DNA of 19,067 bases from Discostella pseudostelligera. Taxonomy: Eukaryota > Bacillariophyta > Thalassiosirophyceae > Thalassiosirales > Thalassiosiraceae. The notes below the pieces were generated by a model. That model saw nothing but the letters and a program-made list of their open reading frames with translations. It did not search any database and was not told the DNA's origin. Each line of letters begins with the position of its first letter. Within the stretch, counting starts at the first letter, position 1. Location of the stretch: the NCBI GenBank assembly GCA_036940085.1, contig JALLBK010000208.1:1-19067 (forward strand). Direction: 5' to 3'. Below are positions 1-9,324 of the stretch, in pieces. The position numbers and the translations under genes were made by a program.

Positions 1-88
1 ACTCCATCCTCGCCTTTGTTGCTCTTGTAATAATCACCAACACAGTCATAGAGAGCCTCTTCCAATTCCCACAGTGTCCATGGCTCCC

Positions 89-151
89 CATGTCCTAGCA
101 TCTGTCCAACATGTCCTAGCATCTGCCTGACATGTCCTAGCATCTGTCCAT
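89..151. repeat. 21-bp tandem triplication
   Basis: Three head-to-tail copies of a 21-bp unit beginning CATGTCCTAGCATCTG start at 89, 110 and 131, with one or two differences in the last bases. There is no coding context. The flanks (1-88 and 152-250) hold no gene I can support. Confidence 0.85.
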
Positions 152-534
152 CACCCGAGTGGTTGACCCACCAACCACCCAACTGTGGGCACTTTCCCAA
201 GGCCGTTTGAAGGATGATTGTAAAGCTGATCCTAATGGTGTTATAATTTCAATTTATTAACTTTATCACATGTATGTTGCCTTTGTGCAGTAAAACATAG
301 TGGTGCGTGGTGGCAGTGGGTTCATCGGCTCCGGCATCATAGAAGAGCAGTAGAAGAGACTCAACTGCAATCTTTTAATTCCTATGTAGAGTCCTGTACA
401 AGTTCGTACAAAGGGTTTTATCCTGTAACCAAAATTACCTTTTACCCACACGGTAAATTGACTTTTACCACGCCATTGGGAGTAAAAAAAGAAAAACCGG
501 GTAAAACCGGGTAAAACTTTGGTAAATAACAACC
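152..534. other. non-coding stretch with short ACCGGGTAAA duplication
   Basis: I see no supportable gene in this stretch. Around 497-518 the decamer ACCGGGTAAA is duplicated in tandem. Flanking TTTTACC and GGTAAA words between 430 and 525 give weak inverted symmetry. A minus-strand open frame here is low in complexity and matches no family I know. Confidence 0.4.
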
Positions 535-805
535 TAGCTACCATCATCCAGCACCATCCAGTATCATCATCCACTACCATCATCCAGCACCATCCAGCAC
601 CATCTAGCACCATTATACAGAACCATCATCCAGCACCCTCATCCAGCACCCTCATCCAGCACCCTCATCCAGCATCCTCCTCATCCACCATCCAGTACCA
701 AAATTCCAGCACCCTCATCAAGCACCCCCTTCAGTACCATCATCCAGCATCATTCAGCACCATCTTCCAGCACCATCCAGCACCATCCAGCACCATCCAC
801 CATCC
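535..805. repeat. degenerate CATCCAGCAC-type tandem array
   Basis: About 270 bp are built from imperfect 10-13 bp units of the type CATCCAGCAC with CATCATCCAG variants. The plus strand is open across it, but only because the units contain no stop codon; the translation is an S/T/H/P/Q-rich repeat with no domain. I read this as a minisatellite, not a gene. Confidence 0.8.
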
Positions 806-866
806 ACCTACTACAGCAACCTACTGTAGCAATCTACAACACAACCTACACAACTGCTACTGCTAC

Positions 867-1025
867 TTACAATCTACAACCTACAACATTCAACCTACAA
901 CCTACAACCTACAAGAACCTGCAACCTACAACCTGCAACCTACAACCTGCAACCTGCAACCTACAACCTGCAACCTGCAACCTGCAACCTGCAACCTGCA
1001 ACCTGCAACCTGCAACCTACAAACT
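867..1025. repeat. CAACCTG/CAACCTA heptamer array
   Basis: A 7-bp tandem repeat, with CAACCTA units dominating the left side and homogeneous CAACCTG units on the right (about 960-1015). The gradient from mixed to pure units suggests recent expansion at the right end. Two transitional units containing AAGAACC interrupt the left part. Confidence 0.9.
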
Positions 1026-1440
1026 GGCCTCCTATCACTATCATCAGCTCACTCCTCCCTCACCTACTACTATGTCATGTCACATTGTACATTGTACTGC
1101 ATCATCATCTCATGCTTCATGGTACTTCACAGTAGCACCTCCTACATCCCTGCCTCATCATGCATCCCAAGGATGAGAATCATGAGGAGAAGGAGGAGCA
1201 GGCAGAGCAGCATTAAGACTGCTCACACAACCCTCACCCTCCCCTCCATCCCAACACGACCATCATCTTCTTCTTGTCACTTGTCATCATCATTCTCAGC
1301 ATTGCACCCTCACTATGATCTCTGATCTCTTCAAGAACTCCATCATGACCATCACCAGCATTCACACCATAATCTGAGCCAAGAAGCAACTCACTCTCAC
1401 TGTTACCCACCACCATCAGTATTACATGAGATTGGGTACA

Positions 1441-2240
1441 AACCATCCAATTACACTCAGAATGAGTGTTGCTTGACCACCCAATTTCACTGACACTTTT
1501 GACACTGACACTGACAATAGATAATAGATGTCAACCACCCAATTCCATTGAGAATGGGTACTAACCAGCACCCAACAAGTACACCATGAATGACAAGAGT
1601 GTTGACCACCCAATTCCACTGAGTGAGAATGGGTGTTGTCCATTGCCCACACCTGACCACACCTGACCACCCAATTCCATGAGAATGGTGCCAAGTGCCC
1701 AATTACACCCCTGAGAATGGAGAATGGAGAATGGATATTGAACACCCCCAACAACTCTGAGAATTGAGAATGGGTGCCAGCAGCCACCACCACAACCCAA
1801 TGACACTGAGCTTGTTGGTTGTTGTACACAATGTTGGCAACAGGTGACATGCCTCAGCTTGGCACAATAATGATGCCTATTTTGTGGACACAGGCTTGTT
1901 TGCTGAAATATTCCTTCTTTCCAACATAATTGTCCCTGCTAAGTTACACACAGCTGACACAACTGACATGTTGCTGACATATCACCTGTCACCATCAACC
2001 CACCAGGTGCTGTTGTTTGACCACTTTGTGCAACACAACATGGTCAACATAAACAACAACCAATACAAAACTGAGAATGGGTATGGTACCAACCACCCAA
2101 TTCCACTGAGAATGGGTGTTGTCCACCACTCCAATTAAGCTGCTGAGAATAGTTGTTGGCCACTGACCATCCAATTAGTACAATGCTGAGAGGATGGGGC
2201 ACTGCGGGGGGTCCAACAATGACACTGAGAATGGGTGTTG
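1441..2240. repeat. cluster of about 12 copies of a dispersed hairpin repeat
   Basis: A unit of roughly 30 bp recurs, whose best copies run from CACCCA through AATTCCACTGAGAA to TGGGTG. The arms CACCCA and TGGGTG are exact inverted repeats, and the inner ATTC/GAAT extends the pairing, so each unit can fold into a short stem-loop. Copies or partial copies lie near 1441-1471, 1475-1496, 1531-1563, 1601-1638, 1665-1692, 1695-1740, 1741-1778, 2066-2088, 2091-2121, 2123-2157, 2165-2197 and 2213-2240. One copy (1695-1740) carries a small AGAATGG expansion. All copies point the same way. Spacing is irregular, with about 290 bp of non-repeat sequence between the two sub-clusters. Minus-strand open frames here are translations of the repeat. 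Confidence 0.75.
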
Positions 2241-2640
2241 ACAATACTGATTGTCATGAACAAAAGTATCTCATCCCAACAGACTACCCCGACCCCCAGC
2301 TCCCAGAGTGGTTCTCAAGATCTTCAAGCCACCAGTGCACCACTGATACATGATTCAGATCAATCTGCTGCTAGTCAACATTTACAGAGGACTTATGACT
2401 TATGGCTCTTGTTTGATAGTCTCTACAAAGAATACAACTGGCAAGTAAATGGCTAGGAACTTGTTTGACCAGTAGACGTGGTCTATACTACAACCCACAG
2501 AACACAGCTTGTAATATGATGGATGATGATGGGAAGGTTCCTGCGTATGTGGTGGTACTGATTGAATTTTCACCTCAAGAAGATCAGAAGATCCCTCATC
2601 CTCAGATTGATCCACTGCTGCAGGGAGGAGGACTTTCATG
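1842..2640 (+). pseudogene. degraded coding relic, possibly a dead transposable element
   Basis: Several adjacent plus-strand frames read like ordinary protein but are broken by stops and frame changes. A frame from about 1842 gives residues such as FVDTGLFAEIFLLSNI and runs into the hairpin repeats. A second frame (2235-2456) gives RTYDLWLLFDSLYKEYN. It is continued, one frame over, from about 2420 to 2640 by a segment with RRGLYYNPQNTACNMMDDDG followed by VPAYVVVLIEF. The pattern suggests one ancestral ORF with at least one frameshift and with repeat copies inserted or amplified inside it. I do not recognise the family with confidence; transposon-associated proteins of algae are my best guess, from context only. 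Confidence 0.3.
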
Positions 2641-2690
2641 ATGTGGAGCTATTACTACTAGTAAAAGGATCTACTATGAGCAATGTGCCA

Positions 2691-2933
2691 CTAAAATTGA
2701 GTAGGAGGGGCAGCTGCAGCTGCAGCTGTTGTTGTTCTTGGGCCCATCTCATTGTTCTTGTCGCCTTGCTTCATGATGCTGCTTGACGCCAGCACACCAT
2801 TGTTGACCATATGATTGAGAGTATAAATGTGATTGTCTGATGCAGCCCATTCATCCTGGGGCAGAGCTCTAGCACTGTCTTGGTAGGCATCGCGTGTTTG
2901 TGCCTCAATCTCACACCATGTACCATACACCAA
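2691..2933 (-). other. short unassigned open frame, doubtful
   Basis: An 80-codon minus-strand frame has an ordinary amino-acid mix in its first 60 residues (e.g. WCEIEAQTRDAYQDSARA) and then a poly-Thr/Ala tail from the CAGCTG repeat. It has no ATG start: it begins after a TAG that could belong to a splice acceptor. It may be another fragment of the relic beside it. I do not recognise it and would not call it a gene without transcripts. Confidence 0.15.
2711..2728. repeat. (CAGCTG)3 self-complementary repeat
   Basis: Three tandem CAGCTG hexamers form an 18-bp perfect palindrome. It could extrude as a hairpin. No associated gene is evident. Confidence 0.8.
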
Positions 2934-3001
2934 CTACTGTGCCAAATCGATTCATCAATGGTGAGTCACACAGTAAAAGTGAAAGTAGTCGAGTCATAAC
3001 A

Positions 3002-3103
3002 TCTCCCGCCAATTCTATGCCACGCGGAAGTAATTAAATTGCCACGTGGAATATTTGAGCCGAGTCCTTCGTCTCCCGCCAAATATTTGCCACGCGTAAG
3101 TAC
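3002..3103. promoter_or_regulatory. duplicated promoter module with E2F-like and G-box-like sites
   Basis: A module of about 32 bp occurs twice, 70 bp apart, at 3002-3033 and 3072-3103. Each copy has TCTCCCGCCAA (E2F-like) followed after a few bases by TGCCACGCG and AAGTA. Between the copies lies GCCACGTGGA (3041-3050), a true CACGTG G-box core. The module ends about 130 bp before the ATG of the phosphatase gene, so it is probably its promoter. Binding proteins are inferred only from consensus resemblance. Confidence 0.55.
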
Positions 3104-3231
3104 TTCCTTCCTCCCACTCCATCCTGCCTCCTCCCTACTAGACACGGCCGTCCACCGCCCGCCACCAACTCTAGATACTATCTCTACTCCTACTATCCAC
3201 TTCATCCAGCACCTATTGTAGAGGAGATAAT

Positions 3232-4047
3232 ATGACATCGCATATCGTGGTCCATGCTCGGAGGTTCGTGTTCGGGGGAGCGTCGGGGATGCTCGCTTTC
3301 GCCGGTTACAAAAGCCAATTCGACCCGGTGCACATATTTTGGGACCTCGATCATACAATACTCTGTTCAATTTCTCCCATACCCGACAACCATGACAGTG
3401 AAGTAAGCAATGACGTTCCAAAGCAAAACAATAACACATCAAAATGTCCCGTCGCACCGTCCAAGTTGGTGTCCCTATTGCTGCCGCCACCGCCAAAGCT
3501 ACACCACTTTGATCAAATTGATGACGACTTTCCATACGATTACAAAACTCTTGCCCCTAATACCCGAACTTACTTTCGCCCTGGAGCACTATTGGCACTC
3601 AAACTATGCAATATATTTGGCACCATACATGTCTACACTGCCGCGCAAGAAACATACACTAACAACATTGTGAATGAGTTGAAGAATTCGTATTATAGAA
3701 TAGTGTTTCAAGAAGTTCTACATCGTGATCAGTTTCCGTTAATTGTCAGCGAAGGAAAAGATTTGAACGTGGTTGGAGATAGATACAATCTGCATCGATC
3801 CATATTATTTGATGATAGGATATCTAACTTTCGACCACAGAACTACGAAAATGGCATTGCCGTCGTACCCTTTGCTCCCGAGAGAGTGCAGATGATTCTT
3901 GATGGAAGTTGGATTGCCTACCTGGAAGAATTGATAGAGATGTCGCGACTGGTAAGCATTGCATTCTGGTCGTCAACGAACCTTAGTGGTGATGTGCGGA
4001 GGGTAGTTGCTTGGGTGCGCAATGGTTGGAAAGATTCGACGGAGTAG
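3232..4047 (+). CDS. FCP1/SCP-like HAD phosphatase (NIF domain)
   Basis: A complete intronless frame of 271 residues. It belongs to the FCP1/SCP/TIM50 branch of the HAD superfamily, whose active members remove phosphate from Ser/Thr, classically on the RNA polymerase II C-terminal domain. Visible motifs: the nucleophile signature DLDHT (D38, D40, T42) inside HIFWDLDHTIL; RPG at 116-118; the motif-II region VYTA (T136); the motif-III lysine in GKDL (K176); and the acidic motif FDD (D194, D195), followed by NYENGIAVVPF, typical of the family's end. All catalytic positions are kept. Between motif I and RPG there is a longer, Asn/Pro-rich insertion (about 47-110) than in small SCPs. The N-terminus (10-25) is mildly hydrophobic and could be a targeting segment, so a TIM50-like or membrane-linked role is possible. 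The stop codon lies 19 bp from the stop of the convergent DEX1-like gene. Confidence 0.85.
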   Translation: MTSHIVVHARRFVFGGASGMLAFAGYKSQFDPVHIFWDLDHTILCSISPIPDNHDSEVSNDVPKQNNNTSKCPVAPSKLVSLLLPPPPKLHHFDQIDDDFPYDYKTLAPNTRTYFRPGALLALKLCNIFGTIHVYTAAQETYTNNIVNELKNSYYRIVFQEVLHRDQFPLIVSEGKDLNVVGDRYNLHRSILFDDRISNFRPQNYENGIAVVPFAPERVQMILDGSWIAYLEELIEMSRLVSIAFWSSTNLSGDVRRVVAWVRNGWKDSTE

Positions 4048-4066
4048 ACCACTATACAAACTGAAG

Positions 4067-7000
4067 TTATGATGGAGGTGCACTACCCAAAATTCCAACT
4101 CCCCTGGCGCTTCCATAATCGTCGTCTATCTGCCAATTTGGATTTCTCTGTTTAATCAATGCAAATGTAATTAGATAATGATCAACCACAACATACCAAT
4201 CGGGTAATGAAAGCGCACACCCAGCATGAACTTGCTCACCTTGAACATGAGAATCGGTATAGCAGCAAGAATTAGCGGTAAGCAAACAATCAACCACAAC
4301 CCTCCCATGTAATTCACGTTCCATCCTATGTGAAATGAATCCTCATACACAATCCCATGAGTTGTGCGCAGTCTAACAGCAAACGAGTAATATCCTGGAC
4401 CGTACGGAATCTGGATTCGTTCTGTATACACTCCAGGAGCATCGTATACATGCCAATAAACAGCTCGTTTTGCCGACTGTCCTGCTCGAATCTCCACCTG
4501 GTACACTCGCTTATCGACCTCTTCATTGATCGATGGCCTTCGATCGAAGATTTCAAAGGTAATTGGAACGTAAATGCCTAAAACATCCCTGAATTGTCTA
4601 GAGATTGGATGAACGAATATGCCCTGTGTCGAGGAAAATCCATGAGCCTGCGCATTGCCACTGCCTGGAGTACGAGATACCCCCGCAGACCAAACATTAA
4701 GTGGATGGTAGGGTACCACGTCTGACTCCAGAGTAAGAATTTCCCCCTGAGATGTAGTCACGACAAGATCGAGGCCGCCAGTGCCGTGCACATCATCTGC
4801 CTGAACCATGGACGGTATCGTATCGCCAGCATCGATCGTTTGTTCGCAAGCTGTGGAACCTTCAATTAAATGTAATATTGAACCAAGAGGTTGGACGATA
4901 TGCAGACCCCGGCCTGAGCCACCATGCGGTCGAGGTTTGGATGAGTTATTGGTGTGATATTGTCTGGAGGCATCGATGTTCATTGCACGGATTGCGGATG
5001 CGTCTTCATTGGATAGGCCGCGTATACGATCTAGCCAGTGATGCTGGTCCTCGTGCAAGTCAATGAGCAACGGTTGAGGTAATGACGATGTATGCGACAT
5101 ATTGGACCCTCCTTCTGCAAGTGCCATCGGAAAATGAGGTAGGTCATCTCCGGTGATGGCATCGATGGCATACAGTCGATATTCAAACAGTTCATGCTTG
5201 TTTGGTTGACTGATATGATGCCGGTCTGTGATAGCAATCCTCGCGAGTAGGGCTATCACGAGTCCACCCGTCCCTTCTACATCTCCGAGTGACATCGGAG
5301 AAGTACCACGCACGATATGGACAGCCTCATTTGTTGGAAGTGTCTCGACTTCACTGAGCAGGCTGCGTGACCACAGGACAACTCCATCCGAATTTAAGGA
5401 CACCACGTCTCCCCCTGTATCAACGACGAACACTTCCAAATTAGTGTTGCCAACGACATCCTCAACCACAACCTTCTGCTCAACGGGATGGCGAAGTTGG
5501 ACAGGCCAACCACTCTTGATTTTATGCTGTCCCACTTCGAGTGCGTACACCAAACCCATACTCGTTCCTACGATAATGTGATTCCTGACGGATCCATCCA
5601 ATTTCACGGCGACGGGGGTGGCCAATGCCCATGCCCCCACTGCAAATATCGATCAGACTTGGTACGTTGATTTGGCAAAACAAAAAAGCATAAAGTAGCT
5701 ACTTACTTCCAGAATGAGCATCAGAGTTAAGGCCAGCGGTCCCGCCTTCGACGATATCTCCAAGCGGCGACGACCAATCCGTTGACAAATCCAGTACTTC
5801 TGTCAGCGACCAATACTTCCACCTGGCGTTTCGTTAGATGCGCGCGGCAAGAACAACAAATAATTCACCACAGTGATATGAGGTGACAAATTCAAAGCAC
5901 TCACTTGAGATTGTATCCCAAAATCGCATTGGCTACATATCGTCCTCTCTGCTCCTCAGTCTCGTCACCTCCATGGGCATTAGCATGTTTCCCAAAACTT
6001 CTCTTCATCCCCGCCCGCTCTTCGTCTTCGTCGAAGTAATACGACACTGCACACAGTATCAACTCGTCAATGGCATCAACTGGTTTCATCGATGAACTCA
6101 CATATTCTCGTGGCAATTCCACTACCGTGCACGTAGACAGTAGATGTGGTGGCAAATGCAAGTAATTCGAATCATGAAAGAATGCATCCTTCGCTTCCTG
6201 GTATTGATCGTAAGTGTCCCACCCGTCAGGTGCCTGGGGTTTGTACCTGTACCCATCGTCAACATATCCGTGCTCACCATAGGGGAAATAATCATCGGCG
6301 CCTCGATATCCAGCTTCATCAGTTTCCATTGCTTCTTCACCTTCATTTTTCATCATGACATCATCACCCCAATCTCGTGCAAAGCCTCTCTCTCCCTTGG
6401 ATTCCGTCCCATCGGGAGGTGCCCCACTAGCGTCATCATGAAATAGCCCATCATCTCCTGGGTAGACTTGCTCCGATGTCGCATCTACATTGTCCATGCC
6501 ACCTTCGACGAAATCTAGAGTGCCACCATCCATTCGTTCTCCCTCGGCTCGTGTCTCTGATATCGCCTCTGCACTCTCCATGCCGCTTTCGATAAAATCA
6601 TGAGCGCCAAGGTCCATTCGTTCTCTCTCGTCTCGTATGGCATCTGCTTCTCCATTTTCAACTTCTTCCACTTCTTGCAGACGCCGATGCATAACTTCTT
6701 CAGCACTACTCTCATTCTCTCCCCCTTTGCTGTTTGCACCATCTTCCTCCTCCCCGTTCTCTAACGTTCTCCTCCCCCGTTGTAGTTGACGTCGTCGATC
6801 CGACAGTGCCTTCGCTGAATCCAATCCCATGGTAAGCACATCTGCCGAAATACCCCGCAAAGGCTGTTGTTGCTCGCCTTCTCCTAAATGTTCACCAGCT
6901 CTACGCCAATCCTTGTTCGACAGTTCGAAGATGACATGATACGGCTCAACAAAATCTTCTCTCGTCCGATTTGGATCCGATGATAGGACTGTTGTTGCAT

Positions 7001-7901
7001 TGCCGATGGCAGTTGTTTTGCCAATGGCAGCATCATACCATGATTTGCGCACGGCCAATCTAGGCACGGATATCCGTTCATAATACCTCCTCCTTCTATT
7101 TCTATTATTCCCCTGTTGTCCTCCTCCTTTTCCAGAAGCAACAGTATCTTGCTCAAAATCCAATCCAATCAAATGCAATTCCCCATCATAGTCACCCAAT
7201 ATTGCATCCATAATTCCATCTCCAGCAACATCATATACTATGGGAGCGGAGTGATAGAAGGAGGAGCCCTCGAATAAGAGTGGGAACTGTTCATCTTCTT
7301 TTAATTGTTCCGACGATGATGCACCTTCACTACTTGCAATGCTGCTACTGCTACCACCACCACCACCGGGTGTCCACATCTCCAACATTTCCCAAGTAGT
7401 CGCCAATAATATCTGCCGGCCCGATCCAGCATCTAAATCAGGATGAAGAGGATAAATCACTGGTGGGGACCGTGCTATTGTTCCTCCTCCCATTCCTCCA
7501 CCTGCAATACTAGCACCACCAGCACTGCTACTGCTCCCCGAACCACCAAGATGATGTGAGGCATGTGTCGATCCTAACCGGAATGAGAGAGGACATCGCG
7601 TATCCTCCTCATTTCCTTTATTTGAATTGCGTCGAGTCACTTCATTCTTGTGTATTCGACCAGTGCTGCTGCTGCGACTGCTTGACTTCTCAACTCCATC
7701 TTTCATCACCCAAGTTGTGACAATGGGTTGATCATAGGGATCGGTGCGATAGGCGACGTAGGGTTTGGATTTGGGATTGTCGGCATCGATTGTTATCGAT
7801 GATAGAGAGAGAAGGAGGAAGAAGAGTTGTGTCGCCATCGTTGTTGGTGTCGCCGCCGACGATGATTGGTGCCGACGGGCCGCCATGGTCATGGTCACCA
7901 T
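4067..7901 (-). CDS. DEX1: DEX1-like FG-GAP/integrin-alpha-type membrane protein, four exons
   Basis: Exons (minus strand): 7901-5905, 5822-5707, 5639-4240, 4147-4067; introns of 82, 67 and 92 bp with GTGAGT, GTAAGT and GTGAGC donors. The joins keep frame and give 1197 residues. Order: a hydrophobic signal peptide (MATQLFFLLLSLSS, starting at residue 22, an alternative start at 7838); FG-GAP-like blades such as GDGIMDAILGDYDGELHLIG; a long acidic insertion (about 370-600) with a 28-residue duplication; further blades ending in TGGLDLVVTT; a C-terminal beta domain; one membrane helix (GGLWLIVCLPLILAAIPIL, about 1149-1168); and a short tail. The C-terminal half (LTEVLDLSTD, VGTSMGLVYAL, DDVHGTGGLDLVVTTSQGEI, HPLNVWSAG) follows Arabidopsis DEX1, a protein with calcium-binding/integrin-like repeats needed for pollen-wall patterning. 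It is probably a secretory-route or surface protein; its role in an alga is unknown. The final exon is supported by the in-frame junction FK/RNPNWQ. Confidence 0.85.
6530..6624. repeat. 84-bp in-frame duplication inside the DEX1-like acidic region
   Basis: The word CCATTCGTTCT occurs at 6530-6540 and 6614-6624, marking an 84-bp direct duplication of 28 codons. In protein the two copies begin ERMDLGAHDFIESGM and ERMDGGTLDFVEGGM. Divergence between the copies shows the duplication is not recent. Confidence 0.75.
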
Positions 7902-7973
7902 CTTTTGATCAAGCTTCGTACAAAATACAATAGCGTTGGTCGGTCGACATACATACAGTGTACGAGTTCGACC

Positions 7974-8092
7974 CTTCCCGCCATATCTTTCACTTCCCGC
8001 CATATCTTTCACTTCCCGCCATATCTTTTCGTCTCCCTTCTCTTCCCGCCACAAAATCTGTCCTTCCCGCCAAGATCTTTCTCTTCCCGCCA
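7974..8092. promoter_or_regulatory. six-copy CTTCCCGCCA array (E2F-like) in a divergent promoter
   Basis: Six exact copies of CTTCCCGCCA start at 7974, 7993, 8012, 8042, 8063 and 8083. Start-to-start spacings are 19, 19, 30, 21 and 20 bp, that is two or three DNA turns, so the sites fall near one face of the helix. TTCCCGCC matches the core E2F/DP consensus (TTSSCGC). The array sits between the ATGs of the DEX1-like gene (7901, minus) and the IMPACT-like gene (8143, plus), a gap of 241 bp, so both probably share it. Regulation by E2F is inferred from motif and layout. Confidence 0.65.
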
Positions 8093-8142
8093 CATCTGAC
8101 GTGTACCCAGTCACCGCCGCGACAGCGACAACAACATCGACC

Positions 8143-9324
8143 ATGGACGACGACGAAATACATCTCCGTCGTAGCGAGGAAGTCGAGGCATTATTATCTT
8201 ACTATGGGGAGGATGATTTCAAGCGATCTCTCAAAGATTTCAGTTCATCGTCATCGTCTTCAAATGTAGCCTCGTCGTCGGCATCGGCATCATGGACGGG
8301 AGATGAATTATCACCGCGGCACAGCAGTACCCCATCGCAATCAACGCCACCGCTCGATGGTCCATGGTTCTTGCGCTTGCGTCTTCACGACAATACTATC
8401 AAAAATAATATTTCCAACGACAACCGAAACCACAGTAATAACGACGCCACACTCGAACTACGATTGCCCTGCGACTATCCACTTGGATCGACACCACCCA
8501 CACTCATATTGCATATGCACAACAACAACAACAATATGAACGGGGTTGCATCGATAGATTCCAATACTAAACGACAATTCTTACAGGGATTGCAAGATGA
8601 GTATGTGGAGGGGACGTGTGTAGGAATATATTGGGCGGAATGCTGTCGAGAGTTTTTATTGCAGGCGGCGGCGGTGAAGAATGACGAGGATTGCGATAGT
8701 GGAGGTAGGCAATTGCCAATTTCGTCGGAAGATGCATCAGTCAACAACAACAACAATAACACCAACAATCTTGATAGCACCGACCAAGAGAAGATGATCA
8801 CATTCCTACCATCCACCACACGATTTCATCAACCAATACGACACTTTTCATCATCCATAATCTCCAATCCAATCTATCAATGCAAAGTCCATCGCACATC
8901 ACCATTCCATCCACCCAATTCCGGTGCATCCGAATGTCTCATTGCACATGTCGCCAAAGTGACATGTATGGAACATGTTTTGTGGACATTGGGTCAATTG
9001 TTATTGTGTGATAAAAAAGTTGGCAAGGCAAGTCATAACATGTTCGCATATCGATTCTACACATCATCGAATGAGAATGCTGGTGAAAGTGGTGGTGGTG
9101 GTGGTAGTGGAGGACGATCCACTAGAGTACTCGTATCCGACAACGATGATGATGGCGAGAAGGGATCGGGTAAGAAACTATCGGCATTGCTCGAATTATG
9201 CCATGTCGAGAATGTATTAGTGGTTGTGTCGCGATGGTTTGGGGGGGAATTATTGGGTGCGGCACGATTTAAGTGGATTGCGTCGGTGGCGAAAGATGGC
9301 CTGGTTCAGGCGGGGCTTGTGTGA
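8143..9324 (+). CDS. IMPACT: IMPACT/YIH1-like protein (RWD-like plus UPF0029 domain)
   Basis: A single exon of 393 residues. The ATG at 8143 (ACCATGG context) is preferred over an in-frame upstream one at 7936, because that extension would translate the E2F-like promoter array. Residues about 8-175 resemble an RWD domain (EEVEALLSYYG, LELRLPCDYPLGSTPPTLIL, AECCREFLLQ) with Ser- and Asn-rich insertions. Residues about 242-390 form the UPF0029/IMPACT domain: ASHNMFAYRF, DNDDDGEKGSGKKLSALLEL, VENVLVVVSRWFGGELLGAARFK. In yeast and mammals YIH1/IMPACT binds GCN1 through its RWD domain and so restrains the eIF2-alpha kinase GCN2; the same role is likely but inferred. It is longer than yeast YIH1 or mouse IMPACT because of low-complexity inserts, including a Gly-rich loop within the IMPACT domain. 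Confidence 0.85.
   Translation: MDDDEIHLRRSEEVEALLSYYGEDDFKRSLKDFSSSSSSSNVASSSASASWTGDELSPRHSSTPSQSTPPLDGPWFLRLRLHDNTIKNNISNDNRNHSNNDATLELRLPCDYPLGSTPPTLILHMHNNNNNMNGVASIDSNTKRQFLQGLQDEYVEGTCVGIYWAECCREFLLQAAAVKNDEDCDSGGRQLPISSEDASVNNNNNNTNNLDSTDQEKMITFLPSTTRFHQPIRHFSSSIISNPIYQCKVHRTSPFHPPNSGASECLIAHVAKVTCMEHVLWTLGQLLLCDKKVGKASHNMFAYRFYTSSNENAGESGGGGGSGGRSTRVLVSDNDDDGEKGSGKKLSALLELCHVENVLVVVSRWFGGELLGAARFKWIASVAKDGLVQAGLV

Noticed and set aside
519..1325. A 268-codon plus-strand open frame
   Set aside because: It translates the CATCCAGCAC and CAACCTG arrays; low complexity, no domain, no biased codons beyond the repeat.
1422..1850. Minus-strand frames of 142, 81 and 71 codons
   Set aside because: They are repeat translations of the hairpin units (recurring WNWVV and HPFS words), seen in all three frames, as expected of non-coding repeats.
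1441..2240. CRISPR array
   Set aside because: Units are imperfect and irregularly spaced, without uniform spacers, and the surrounding genes are clearly eukaryotic nuclear genes.
2966..3535. A 189-codon minus-strand frame
   Set aside because: It lies opposite the phosphatase gene and its promoter module; no domain, and the opposite strand has intact catalytic motifs.
7936..8142. Upstream in-frame start for the IMPACT-like protein
   Set aside because: The extension would translate the CTTCCCGCCA array, and the ATG at 8143 has a better context and starts the RWD-like region directly.
7902..8144. Upstream extension of the DEX1-like frame to 8144
   Set aside because: It would cross the promoter array and overlap the divergent gene's start; the signal peptide starts at 7838 or follows the Met at 7901.
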